Source: Aradus depressus
Lineage: Eukaryota; Arthropoda; Insecta; Hemiptera; Aradidae
DNA length: 64,000 bases
Assembly (NCBI GenBank): GCA_963662175.1
Contig: OY759216.1
Coordinates: 33,621,087-33,685,086, forward strand
Direction: 5' to 3'
The translations under genes were made by a program, and so were the position numbers. Below, piece by piece: positions 23,311 through 38,300 of this stretch. The notes below the pieces were generated by a model. It saw only the letters and a list, made by a program, of their open reading frames with translations. It searched no databases and was not told where the DNA came from. The first letter of the stretch is position 1; each line of letters opens with the position of its first letter.

Positions 23311-26300
23311 ATAATATTATATTATTATATATAATAATAATGACATATTCAGTTGTCGAAATGTCAAATGTTAAAAAAAAAAAAAATAATAAATAATAAT
23401 ACAGCAATAAACTCATCTACTACTATTATAGTTAGTTATTATGACTCTAGCCCCACTCCACTATGGGAAACCTAAATGTTCCCTGACCTAAACGTTTATT
23501 CACCAATGGTAGAGGTCTTTAACGAGTACCTGACATCGTACAGACGTGGGACCAACGCTTAACGTCCCACCCGAAGGACGGCACGCTCAATGGATTTTGA
23601 CCTCCCAAATAAAAAACCTAAAGGCTCCGGCCGGGTTTCGAACCCGCGATCTTGAACTCGGTAGACTTACACGTTACTTCTGAGCTACCAGCGCCCTCTA
23701 TTTTACTTTGCTTTACCCATTTAATTTAACCCATTATTATATATTTCTTTGTTAAGAGAAATATTAAATTAATTCTTACTTTTGAAAAAGCCTTTGTATA
23801 AACCTCAAATAACCTGACTTGGAAGATTAGTGTCAAAAACTCTTTCTTTAATACATTTGTTTTCTTATATCACCATTTACAATTTATCGAGATTATTTTA
23901 AAAAAGTTTCAATTCGAAAAACGTAAATAAAAATATATTAATTGTGCCTAATATCAATTAGTACTAATTATTGACTATAGAAACGATCCATATTGAGCCT
24001 CTTTTTTCTTCTTTTTTTTTTTGGAAAGGCAGTAAAAGCCACTAGCGGCCACGCGAACAAACTTTGAAATTCAAAACGGAAACTAAACCAACTCACCAAT
24101 GTTCTGTCGGTGTCGCTCCACCATGGGGAGAGGTACCCTTCAGATGCCGTATGGAAGGAGCTACTTCGGCTGGGCGGGGTACAGGTACACTCACTCGCTG
24201 TCACAAACTCTTCTTCTTCGCAGGTCTTGGAGCTGCTGGCACTGTCCCCGCTCTTATCCAGGCTACCGTACCAATCCTGCAAAAGAAAATAATAATTAAA
24301 AGATGTCTATATATGAACTCCTGCTCAAAATTAACGCACAGTCCAGTATTTTTTTCATTTTCTTCAGTTGTTTTCATTTCAAACTTATAATAGCTATTTT
24401 TTTGAAGAAATATTTAAAATTGAATGAAAAAATTAACAATTTCAACACAATATGGGCACAATAAAATGTATTGAATAATAAAGGACAGAAAATCAAATGT
24501 TTCATTAGATACTGCCTATCAATTTCACTTTGCGAACGTCCAGCTTCAACCATACTCTAGCCCTTACAGCATCCTCCACAGTTAAATTACGATGCCTATC
24601 CATAATTATTCCCGCAGTATCTTCTAACTAGACTTCCTAAACCATGTATAATATTGACAAACAAAAAGATGAAGTAGTATTGGCGAGGTGGGCCTTATTA
24701 TTAGTTTTGACAACCCAAAAGGTAAAGGGGATGTTTGCGAGGCTAAACTTCGAACTTGACAAATTTGCCACACGTTTTCAAATAAACAAATGATAAAAGT
24801 TGCAATGCTGAGTTAATAAAGAAAAAACGAAAACAAATGGAAAAAAAAAACTGGATTGTGCGTTAATTTTGAGCAGGAGTGTATACATACACCACCCTCA
24901 TACCCTATAAACCTTTACGAGCGCACCTCCGCAAATCACCAAGCCTCAATTTTAATTCATTTGTTACTTCCTTTTACCTATAGTATCAGGTAGTGATGTA
25001 ATTGTGCGAAAATCAGATCGATGATTTTCACGTTTCAAGGTACCCTTGTGTTTGTGATGTTCCCAGTGTACCATCTTTTCAAGAAGAAGAAAGACAAGAA
25101 GATTACCTCTTGTGAAGGTGAGGGTTCCTCATCCGAGGTAGGCACGATAGGGCTGCCACAGAGGACCATGTCCAGCTGCTCTGCCAGGACAGTCACCTCG
25201 GCCACTCGCTCTGTGATGGCCTCCACACCGCTCCTGTTGTACTCCCGAGAAACCTTCCTGCAACACGTACACACTCAAATATATAGTAAGATTTATTTCC
25301 AAAAAAATGTTAACTTAATATCGTTACGTTATCCCAGATCATAAAAATTATACACTATCAATGGCTGTCATGAAGGGAGAAGGTGATTCTAATGAATGAT
25401 TGGGATGTATTCTCAATGACCTAAGGTGCATCAATCTTGGGAGGCCTGATGCCCGAGGGAATGGGGCACTTCTTCTCCAGAAGTTAGCTCCTTAGCGCAA
25501 TCAATCTGTCGGGAGTGAATTACCATATCTCGGTTGTGTTAATTGCGCCGGTCTCAATAGCACCTGGGCTCTCCCCTCATATCCTGCTCTTATTCAACTA
25601 TAGTGATGTATTTGGACAGATCTCTCCTCCTGGTAGCTTTGAGGGAGCTCATGTGGAATGTTCTGCCTTCGATGGCTCCGCAACAAATGGCATAGACGGC
25701 TGGTTTGACTCCTTATTTATAGGCTCTATTCATAGGTGGGGAGAGGTAGCTCTTAAGGGCTTAAAGGAGTGAAGGGACGGCACATTAATTGGCTGCCGGG
25801 TGCCACTCAGCTTCAAGCTACTACGTTCTGGTGAATCCCGCGAGTAACGCAGCTCACATAATCCTTCACATATATATATATATATGTGTATATAAAATTT
25901 ACCCGGAAGATGCAATAGATGTCTCCCGCGAACCAACACCTATAGCTCTTACTAGAGCAAATATTTATTCAAACGAACAAGAGACAAATATGCAGGGTGT
26001 GTTAGATTAAAATGACCACCTGTCATATATTCTGAACGAGTAGTCGTATCCAGATAGAATATTGCGGGACCCTAATGAATCAAAATCTCGTTTCAACCCT
26101 TAAAATTACTTAAAAACTTATCTTGAAAATTGCCAGTATATGAATACTTTCAGCCTTACAGAAGTAGGACAATTAATTAATATACTCAAAAGGCATTACA
26201 ACTTCGCGTCGCTGTAGTAGTTCAGAACGTTCTTATACAGTAATATTTGTAGGTTGGCGTTTGAAGTCCTACTGACCCCTGGTCGATACGAACGATCTTT

Positions 26301-29300
26301 CAGAGAACATTGAACTGTTCCTCCAGCTATTTCCATTCAGGCACTCTGCCAACTCATTTTTTTTTCCAACTCTTTATTTACTTTGTGTAAATTTTTTTTT
26401 CTGAGGTTGTAACATGTTTCATGAATGCGACCCATCTTGAGAAATATCACTATTAGCAGGCAAATATATTAGAGAGATAAAATACATTTTTGTTTAGTTT
26501 TCATTCAGTAAAATAGTTTTCTTGCAACTTCTTCAACGATGATTTTTATTTTGCTTCCTTTCGATCTTATTTTATTTTTTATATACCCGCAATTTTCGAG
26601 ATAAGATTTGGAGTAATTTTAAGGGTTGATACCAGATATTGATTCATCAGGGTCCCGCAATTGTCAATCTGGATACGACTACTCATTCAGAATATATGGT
26701 AGGGGGTCATTTTAATCTAACGCACCCTGCATATTTGTCACTTGAACTGTGTGAATAAATATTTGCTCTAGTAAGAGCTATAGGTGTTGGTTCGCGGGAG
26801 ACAGCTATTGCATCTTCCGGCTAAATTTAGCCAAACAACTGGAGACCCAAGAGTTATATTTATTATATCTGTAGCTCTTCCGGCTTTAATATAGAACATA
26901 CAGAATTTCTCTGAAAAATCTATTGAAAAACAAGTAAAACATTTACAAATTAGGCGTCTTTGCCATAGCCGTAAAAAAAAGATAATAATAATTTTTAAAA
27001 AAATATGAGTTTTTCCATTAATATACTCTGAATTGTATTCAAATGGGATGATAAATTGTTCAACTTTTCTATACACCTGCCAAGGACAAAATTAATGTTT
27101 TTTTTTCAAAGCGTTCTAAAATACGAATGACAAAAAGACAGGGGCAGATGTTTCAATCATAAAAACAAAACCCAGAACAAGAAGTTATAGAAAGAACTCA
27201 CTAGCCGACTTACTATCGGTACAGAAAACTAGTGTAGAAAGAATTTAACATTTGTTAGGAAGCTTTGGCAACATTAAAGCAATAAGAAAAACGGTTATGC
27301 TCTTTTCCTTCTAAAATTTTCTAAATTCTCTCTGTATTTTCAGATGATGTGAGATGCTAGTTTTGTTTAATATTTTTTTTAATTTGATTAGCTGGAATTG
27401 TGTTATTTAGCTTTACATCACTGACAGTGAGGAACATATGCGAACCTACGTTCTAACCTATGTTACTAAAGGACGTTTATGCAGAATTCAATTCTTTATA
27501 AGCTCCTCAAGTCTCGGTCATAAAAATGACGTCATCCTGCATAAGGATATTTAGGACTTACATAAAATATGAGACTGACATGGAACCCTCACCTACATCT
27601 CACAGTAATGAACTAAAAAAACTATTTAAAATGCTTTATTCCCTTCTGCAGACATTCAAAACTAACCATAACACAAAAGCGTAACTGTTATGGATATACA
27701 GCTCGTAAATTTACAGTTCGACTAAAACCTCCAGGAAACGTATCCAGGTTTTCCAGTCAAGACAGACTCATTACACAATGCCTAGGTAAGTAGCAGAACA
27801 CTCCACAATGACCTCATGATAAACACAGTAAACGACACAGTCGTTCAGGACCTTTACAGACGTTTCCTTCCATACCAAATTGCATTCACACACAAATCCA
27901 TACATCCACTCACTTTCTTCACCACACTTGCCACACAATCCTCCCAGGAGACTGAAGAGGAGATGAAAATGTGACTTGCTATAACACCAAATTGCAACCC
28001 CCCACTTCTTGAAATTTAACAATCATAATACCCACATTAATTGTTTTTAAATTTCGGCCTAAGGAGCTGCTGCGACTCAAGACTTCTACCCATCATCTCC
28101 TCTTGGTAGCTGGATGATGCGTGAAAGCAACAGTTGCGACCAAATTTAGAAAGATAACAAAATCTGTATAACGCATGAAAATTTGCTGAGAAAAAATGTA
28201 CTCAAGTACATGGGCAGACAGCTAGTTAATACACTTTTTCTTATGAAAAGTTGACTCTAAGATGTATATTTTGCGATTGGAGTGTCTAGTTGAAGTGAGA
28301 GTGGTTATGTTTAGTTTTAAGATCAACACAGACCGAACGTTCTGCACTTGGCAGAGGACCAGACCAGGTTTAAGATGTTATCTTCCTGATAAGTCACCTG
28401 TGAACAGAATAGATGAACTTAATAATGCCCCTGTTAAAACATCTAGACACATCCGGATGCAACGTAAAAACAATTCGCAGACCCTTCATACCTTCAGAGC
28501 CACAGATAGGGGTTGTTTTCTAGCAACATATATTTTTTCCTGTTTTCCAAACAGCATTCTACACTTTTATGTGTATCCCTGGAAATAGATTTAAATTCTA
28601 GAAACATTCCTTCAAATTGGTTAAGGCAATCAAAACATATTCCAAGAAGTGCTGAGATTTTTATTTATCATTAATGAACTCGTACAATAAAACAATTGTA
28701 TTTACAATAATTGTACAAAATGACTCCCATATATCTGCAGATATAGTTCAGCACGCCTTTTTGTGATATGTCGTAAGGAAAATGGCGCTGAATATTCAAA
28801 CATACTATCAATAAGTGGCTCCAATTCATCAACACAAGATATTTGATTATTATTTTTGATAATAGCTATGGTTCACGTTAGATATAACGGACCTATCCGT
28901 TAATATTAATTTGGTTCTACTTTAAAAGGATAGGAATGGAATTATTATTGGTCAAGTAACTTATCACTGCATCGAAATAGTAGAACGGATAGTAACTTAT
29001 ATATAAAAAAAACATATTTTTTGTTCAGAATAACGGTCCTAATACTAGTAACAATAGTATAGCCGTAGACACAAGACCACAGTATTTTGTTTTCGGAAGC
29101 ATTGACGTGGCTTTTGTGTACAAAATAATATATATATATAATTTTGCTGGCCATTTACTTCCCATTTAACTATCACTAGCAGGTTATCCAGCGTGTCCCG
29201 GTTAGTAACTTTAATTGGACTAGTAACGCCATCTGCCCGGCTAGTAACGATAACCGGGCTTATAAGGATGCTACTTATGAAAACTTAGAAAAATCTGATT

Positions 29301-32300
29301 AAGCATTAAAGAGTTAGCCGTACTTTTATCCCCCCCCCCCCCCCCCCTCACTATTTTGAGATACCACTAGCCTATGTTTGTAGTGGGCTTATAAGAATGC
29401 TATGGGAGAAATCTCTTGAAAATCCGATCATCATTTCATTATGTAACAATTTATCTGGTGAACGTTCTCCAGGAGTGTTGTCAACTCAAGAGATTCCGAA
29501 ATAACAACATACGACAACATAATATATGTCAAAAACATAATGTGAAATAACAACATGCGACATATGATGAACTGACACATAAAATATACAGTTGGCGAAA
29601 AAGTATCTCCGCACCAACGTTTTTTCGTCCAATTAAAATAATAAATTGATTTAGTCAATCAAAAGTACTTCATCTTTCGTGCAAATAAACGATTTCCAGG
29701 ATGGATGGCTCAAAATTTAAATCTAAACAATATGTTGATATTTGTCAAGACACTCAGAATACAAGGTATTGGTTGTTGACAATCACACCTTATTATCTCA
29801 AAACCTTCCCTAATCCTCTGACGTAGCAAATAAAAAAGTATTTGGATTTTGCTTGAAAATAAAACGTGACAAAAAAAAAATCCGGAGAGTATCAAAACGA
29901 TTCAACCCATTCGCAATAAGCACAGACTGAAGAAAATATTCAATAAACGTGATTTTAATTTTTTTTTTTTTGAAAAAGAGGGATTTTACAGTTTCGAAAC
30001 GAATGGATATAAACAAATATACTCAGTATGGATTATACAGTTTATTTGCACCAAACACCATAAAGTCTTTACGTTGATTAAATCAATGTATTACTTAAAT
30101 TCGATCCGTAGCCCTCAGTTGGCACCGTTAACCATTATGGTGAAGTAGTTATCTCCCTTTGTGGTTATCCGGGTCAGTTTATGTTACCTACACCTGAATC
30201 TAACCATCGCTCACAACTATGGAGCAAGAGCGAGTTAACCCCCTTTATGGTAATCTGTCAGTTTATGTTACTTGTTTATATTACTCGTTCATGTAACCCG
30301 CGCCCCGCCCTAGCCACCGCTCAGCACAATGATGAAGGAATGTGGTAACCTCCCTTTGTCATTATCCGGGTCAGGTTATGTTAACCACTACAGTCACAGG
30401 ATATGTCACCTGAATATGTTACCAATTCCCAGCATTAGTTACCGCTTACCACTATGACACGGAAGCGAGGTAATCTCAATATGTTTTTATCTGTGTTGCC
30501 TTATGTTACCCGATTAAGTATTAAAATACTGAATGATGCTGTCAAAAGAATAAGTATAGTTCAATATTACAGTATTCTTGTTAAAAACATCTTAAAATTT
30601 GTTATTTTCAAACCAAATCCAAAACATCACTACCTTTTATTGTGGATTTGAACGTCGACATGACTCATATACATTTAAATCAATGTATTGTAGATTCATG
30701 AATCTACTGTCAATGTGTAGCGTAGAAATCATATAAAAGATAGTGAACTCCTTGAGTAGCACAACTAGAAATGTATAAAGATGTGATGTTTCACTATGTA
30801 ACGTCAAGTGTATTCTCAGGTAAAATTCGCAAAAAAAATATTGTCCCAATACATTTTTGCGATCTGTGTCGCTATAGTGAAAAGCTAATAAAACAAATTA
30901 AAAAAAATAACTTGTTTATATTGTCTAATTCCACAAAAATATATATATTGTACCGAATTCGGCTTATGCAAAGGTCAGCAGAAAGTTCAAAAGTGACATT
31001 TAAGTTTGCTAGGTTGTCAATTTATACAATCCTCAGGTTACCTGAGATTACCTAAGGCCTTCCTTAGGGAACAAGGTGTCACAGTCTCTATGTACATATT
31101 TTTGTTGAATTGGACAATATAAAACTTAAACAAGTTCTTTGTTTTTATTTATTTTACAAAAAATATTGATGCCGCCGATGAAGATAATCCCTTATATAAT
31201 TTATAGAGAACTATTATATAGAGGTTTAAGTGCGGCAAATATGAGAAGAGAGCTACAAGATAGCCGGGGGATTACTCACATAGTAGGTAGGTTAGGTGGC
31301 TAAATGATAGGCACAGCTATAAATACACAAACCCAGTCCCAACGGAGGGATCCACGCGACTGACTCCAAAGTACGCCCCCGCTCTTGTCCACACCACTTG
31401 ACCAGCTATTTCTGGGGGAAGGGGCGCATCTGGATGACACCTAAAAATGAGGGATCTCTTCTCCCCTCAACCCCATCAATACAATCCTTTAGTACTTTAG
31501 TACCAGTCAGTAGTATTGTGATTGTGGGAAAATCCGAGTTCTAATTTTGAACGGAATTTCATGTTCAATGTTCACATTTTGACTTGAAATGACTGGATAT
31601 TTGAAATGGAAACTCACATGATTAGATCTTGGCCGAAATCACTTTCCTTCGGAGAGGTCGCCGGTGGCTCAATGGTATGCGTGCTTTCTTACTGAACTAA
31701 AGATAGCGGGTTCGTAACCCGGCCGAGGCCCTTAGTTTATTTTATCTGGGAGGTAAAATAAACTTAAGCACGCCGTCCTTGGTCCCGAGCCTGTACGATG
31801 TCAGGTATTTGTTGAAGACCCCTAGGTGAAAAATTAAGGGTAGTCAAAATTTAGGACTCCCATAGTAGAGTCAGCCTCGTGTCCACCAGAGCGACGAAAG
31901 AGCGCTCCGGTAGTAGGCGATATGACGTTGTAGTTAAAGCCCGGACAGGAGTCCTAATAACTAACTTTACTTCGGTACCTAATTACATTTTACAAGATAC
32001 TGCTTATATTTGTGACAATTAAAAAACCTCTTCAAGCAAAAGTTGTAGAGAATACCAAAAAGCACATTTTATATAAATATAAATTTAATTAAATACATTT
32101 TTCGACGGCTGCCCAGCTTGCGAGATACGTACATGGCAAAAACCGATCTAAACTGACAATTTTGTGGAGGTCCGGTGCGTCCCTCTGTTATGATGACTTT
32201 GTGTCATTACCTTATCAGAACTTTGTTCTAGCCAACAATTGAAGTAACTTATCGTTATACAGAGAAATGAAAAAAAAAAAAAAAAAACTGACAATTTGTT

Positions 32301-35300
32301 AGACGTTTGCTCGATTTACGAGAAAACTATTGGTCCTATGGAAATATTGGACCCAACAATGTTACTTTATTACATTTAAAATTTCTATAAATTTGAGATA
32401 TGCCCACTACGAATAAAGTTACAGCGCTCCAAAGAATATACAATACATTTCTGGAGGAAATTGTTCAAAGCAATGTTTAAATTGTAACACATAGTAATGA
32501 ATATTAAAATGATTTTATTGAAAAAATTATAAAAATAAAATAATATAGAACTTTCTAAAAATAAAATATAATAGAACTTTCTTATACAACCACTTCTTTT
32601 GCAGGTCACCCTCCCTCCCACCCCCTCCAATTAATTTTATACTGGCACTACTGGGTATTACGAAGTCACACCAAAATTACGCTGAGCCAGGAAACAAAGA
32701 AAGCCGCTGAGGCCTATATTCGAACCCGTTATCTTGAACTCAGTAGGCTAGCATGCTACCCCCGGCTAGCGGCGCTTTCGAATAGTTTATTTGTGAAAAA
32801 AAAATATATATAAATATATGGCAAGTGTAGTAATTTGTGCATATCTTAGTGCTTATTTCGCCTATGTGGGAGTCCTACATTGAGCCTACACAGATTTAGT
32901 TACCAAATTAAGTTATACAAAACTGCTTCTAGGGAAATAATGAGATAATAAAATTAAATACTTATTTCCCAAAATAAGAGGTCTTCTAACACAAGTAAAA
33001 CCTACATTGGTCCTTGAGGGTACAATGTTTCTTATATAAAACAGAAAAACAAAAGTTTCATATGAATCTGACAAGGGCAGAAAGAGCCCGTAATCGGTTC
33101 AATAATACTTATAGAGTACCCCGAGTGGAGCACTCAGAATTTTGAAATTCAATTATTTAAATTTCTGATTGAATTTTTAATACATCACATTAATTGAATG
33201 TTTTTTAAAAAATTTTTATCCTGAGTCATATCCTTGTTGTCAGTAATTGCAAGGTCGGCAGAAAAATGTTCAGTCTGTTTGTTCGTGTTTTATCGCTCAG
33301 TTCTTATATTTACGTAATTTAACAGGGTTGAGTGAATTATTAGTTTCGCGCAACTTAGGAAAAAAAAACTAGATTTTTGATTGTGTGCGAAAAGTGATTA
33401 GAATGAGAATTAACTTCAATGTTTGAAGCCGAAAAAATTATGTAAGTCCTATAAATAAATGTTTTGTATAATAGGTCAGAAATTTGATATTAAATTTTAA
33501 TAGACATTTTTGTTATCTAATCGTCCTTTGCGCTTGAAGTTCTCTGGCGTAGTAACCATTTAAGTGGCAACAACTACAAAAATGCACGAAACTCTACCAT
33601 TAATCCGTCTTTACGGTTCTGTAAATAAAAACATTTTTTTTTTTTTGTGCGCAGTTTTTAGCATTATTGCAGTTTCCAGTAATTAAAGTACATTAAAGGA
33701 ATTTTTATTTCTTGTGAGTGACCCGCATGAATTTTTATATTCTAAGAATAATACATTCATTACACTATTACTTCTTCCAACTTATTTTTGTTTTGCTTTT
33801 TCTAAAACTTAGCAGGTATAGACGTTGCGGGAAGTACTTGCTTCATCAGTATCTACAATTCATCTGTTCTTTATGTTAACTATTCCTTCTGTCAATCAGA
33901 ATCTTGATTTTATAGAACATATTTATTAAGACGACCTCTATATTCAAACACCAAATCAAAACTTTTGTCAGAAGTAATATATTATTTAAAAAAAAAGATT
34001 CTGATTGACATTATAGATAATGATGATGGGAATATTTTCCGAAATGTCTATAATTGCTAATTTTAAAAAAAGCAAAAAATAAATTGGAAGAAGTATTGCT
34101 ATGATGAATGAATTATATATATCAATTCAGAATATCCGTACAGAACCCAGAAAAAATAAAATCTAAAGAACATCTAATGAAAATAAGGATGAGATAACAT
34201 GGATTTAATTTGAATATAACCTATATTAATGTATCATATTTAAATGAACCAACGTTAATATAATTGATATATCCTGAGAGAGGAGGCATATTAATAGAGG
34301 AGAAATGAGCATACAATGAGGCGTGTTATAGTGTAGTGAGAGATATCTGAATCAGTCGTAACTAGTCAAGAGACATTGACACCAGACCGCACGTGGGGTA
34401 TCCTCGAGCTTCCCACTGGGTGAGTACTACCTACGTAATATGGTCATTGTTTAGAAATATAATTATATGAAAAATAATGTTAATAATTTTAAAAAATAAT
34501 TTACTGTGTCAAAATATCTTTTAGACAGTACATTTCCATAAATATAATAGTCATTGGTACATTTTACAACGATATTTGCTATTCAAAAACTGGAGAGAAA
34601 AAAGAGGCCGATGTGATGATGTTGATGTCTGTGTAACTGAACATTTTTCATAAGTTTGTATTTAAATATTTGTGTTTACTGTTTTCCATTAGTACACCAT
34701 CACTTAATGTTGAAATCACAGATTAAAATAACTGCCTTCAATTGTCAATAGAAAAAAAAAGTTGATTAAATGCTGTTTCGATTTTACATCGTCTGAAATT
34801 GAATAAAATAATAAACTTGAAATTGAAGGCGCTGATAGCTCAGTGGTATGCGTGCTTCTTTAATGAGCTCAAGATCGTGGGTTCGTAACCCAGCCGAGAC
34901 CTTTAGTTTATTTTATATACGAGGATGGGACGTTAAGCGATGGTCCCGAGCCTGTACAATGTCAGATACTCGTTAAAGACTCCTAGGTGAATAAAAATGT
35001 ATGGTAGGCAAAATTTAGAACTTCCACAGTAGAGTCGGGCTCATGTGTCCACCAGAATGAAGAAAGAGCGCTCTGGTAGTAGGCGATATGACCGGACATC
35101 AGTCATAATAACTAAATAACTTGAATGAACCACTTTGTTACAAAATTGTGTGTATACTTAATTTGCAACATAATAACCAGATAGAACAGTGAAACTGTAT
35201 AATAAAACACAATAAGCAATTCCAAAAAAGAATATATAATAAATAAATAAATAATTGTATCAAAAAACCGCAAATTTTATGGCAAGACGAAAATAAAAAT

Positions 35301-38300
35301 GGTCGCCACTGCATTTATTTTAAAAATTATAACTTTTTTTTATCATTGATGAGTTTAAAATGAATGACTTTATTACAATCAAGTCTTTCTTTTTTCTTTC
35401 TAAATGTTATATTCAACTTCGTTTCTAATATTTACAATATGCGATTGTACCCTCAAGAGGAAGGCTCCGAGCATCCTCGGAATTACCATAGGACAGAGTG
35501 TATTATGGATAGATCTGAAGTTGAGATGTTTTGTTTCATGTAAGTAGAGAATGTGCAGATGTACTGTTGGAAACGTGGTAGGGACATTGAGTTTGTCCTG
35601 AGTCCTAGTCCTTTTTGTGTGAACTAGCTATAATCCATAATTCCAATTTTATTTGATAATGTATATTTTATGTGTCATTGCTACGGGCACATCAACGGTA
35701 CTTTGTAATAACACGGCTTAAATGAATCGATGCTTGATGAATATCAGCGCCAAAGTATTATCATATATTATTATACATATACCACCGACACTTTGACCCG
35801 CGAGGCTACAAAATTAGACACTGGGTTTTTTTTTTGCTACAGATGAGCCAATACCAGTTTTTTTGATACCCGTTTCCCAGTAAAATTTTAATGACCCTCA
35901 AAGCTATATTCGATACAATATAAAATACCCACAAGCATAATCATATATTAAAATTTACCGATACTATCGACGTAAAATAATCAAAACATAGAGAACCGAA
36001 AAATCGGAAATTAATCCCTAGATAACCTCAAGACAAGTAAACTAATAATAAAGAGTGAAGTATTTTACCAGTCTTGTAAAAATATTTATGGAACAAATTT
36101 CGGGTAACTAAGGACACTTTTCTATTAGTCTGATAATATTAGTTAATATTATTAGTGAGTTTCATGAAACAGGGGACAGAAATTAATAATTTCAAATTAC
36201 TTACTGCTGCGGATAGAGGGGCTCCCTAAGACGGCTCTTGAGGAGTCTCGCCAGCCGGATCATCCTGGCCACCTCCAGAAGTACGTTCTCCCGGGACTCC
36301 AAGATATCTGTCAGGTCTTCAGGCTTGGCTGTCTCCACAGATTCGGCTAGCTCCTTCAGTTCGGAAGCATGCTGAAACTCACACAATTCCAACATTAAAC
36401 AGTAATCACCTGAAAGAAACTTTAGACTATATGAGAATACAGATTAACGGAATTGTTCTTCAAAATTGTTTTGTCAAACATAGCGAGGGAATAAATGGTT
36501 TTGCGGGTGTTGCCGAAGAATCGAGAGACCCCATTGGTATATAGAATAAAAGTTAGTTATTATGATTCATGCCCGGGTTTTAAAGGTCATATCGCCTACT
36601 ACCAGAGCGCTCTTTCGTCGCTTTGGTCGACATGAACCCGACAGAGGGAGTCCTAAATTTACCCAGGTTTATTTACCTAGGATAGAGATCTTTAACGATT
36701 ACCTCACAACGCACAGTCACGGGATCATCGCTTAACGACCTATCTATAGGATGGCGTACTCAAGACGTTTTATTTGGGAGGCCTCGGTTCATATTTAATG
36801 GAGAATAACAAAATGTACAACCTAATTCCGACATCCATTTTCGCCACCTCATCCCTCCAACAAATAAACTCTATTATAAGTTTTTTTTTTAATTCAGACT
36901 CCCGCAGAACATTTTAGCACAATAACCAATTTTTTTTATTATATATATATATTTTTTTTTTGTATTTTTATTTGTAATTCTTGCGAAAGGCACAAGGATA
37001 TAATATATCCTATTTTTCAAGGAGAAAAAGAAAGTAATTTATTTGAACATATTATGTTCAAATAAATTACTTTCTTTTTCTCCTTGAAAAATGTATCAAA
37101 AAATGTGGTATCTATCCTCCGGTTACTTTGTATAAAGGAGCAAACACAAATATCTCACTTTGTCCATATCCCTGTGGAAAACAGCCGTGACCCGAAGTCT
37201 TGTCATATGGACCTGTCCTGCAGTCTGGAGTGTGGACCAAGAGGCTGACAGTCTGTCCCAGAGTTGTCGGTTCTCTGCTTCTCCCAGCTTGCACGCCTGT
37301 CGCAAGAGAAGGGCTCCCCGCACTAGTTGCGAACCAAACTCATATGTGCCCTGCAACGACCAAATAAAGACATTTTATACAATGTATGTCTCTGGGTCTT
37401 TCATACAAATATTATTAAAATGAGTAAATTATAAGGTAAACGTGTGATATTGATGGAAGTACCAAACGAAATAGTCAATAAAAAATAAAGCAAAACATGT
37501 TTTTTTTTTAAATATTGTCTATTTCACAAAATATATATAATATATCGCTGCCTAAGTCCTAACAATGGATATCTCATTTTTCACAACTTTTCAGGAGAGC
37601 ATTTAAACTATTTCTCTGGCATCCCTAAAAGTATTTTATTGCCCTTTTTAGATTTTATTTGTTATAAATATTTCTTTTATCTTAAAAAACGAACAAAAAT
37701 AATATATTACTAAAAAAAGGAATGAGATATGCAGTGTCATAAATACTATTACAAACTTAGATATCCATTGTTGTAATTTTGGCCTAAAACAGCGCTTTCT
37801 GTTGGTCAGAAGTTGAATCTGACCTCACCAATCGATTCGTCTTGTCATTTTACATAAGATAGCGCTCTTAACTCAAAACCCCCAAAAAATGAGATATCCA
37901 CTGTTAGAACTTAGGCAGCGATATGGGAGTACTTTCGGTATTGCTATCATCTTCAGTCACGACTTAACAAATACTAAGAGCCTCCGAGATGGTAGTAATA
38001 CCGAAAGTATTCCCATGCATTATATATATTTTGTGGAATAGACAATATTTTCATACATTTTTCTTTATTTTTTATTAAGTGCTTCACAATATCTCTAGAG
38101 AAAATGTTAAGTATCAGAAATAATAAATGTTTTTGAAATAACACTCTTAAAGTGAAGAAATAATTCTGATTTCAAGAAATTGTCAACGTTTTTCAAACTT
38201 TTCACTGGAAATAACAAGATAATATGCACAAATTATGCTAAGGAATTAAAAACGAAAAATATTTCGGTGTAAGACATGCTGGCCTATAATAAATATATAG

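Noticed and set aside
23247..23340. possible replication origin or scaffold attachment at the AT tract
   Set aside because: Only simple TA repeats; nothing beyond base composition supports it.
28262..28588. 108-codon plus-strand frame in intron 12
   Set aside because: No recognisable domain, and no acceptor/donor pair compatible with the gene on this strand.
34340..34440. possible promoter or exon near GGGTGAGTAC (34419)
   Set aside because: A plus-strand donor-like GTGAGT is present, but no open frame or acceptor gives a supported exon.
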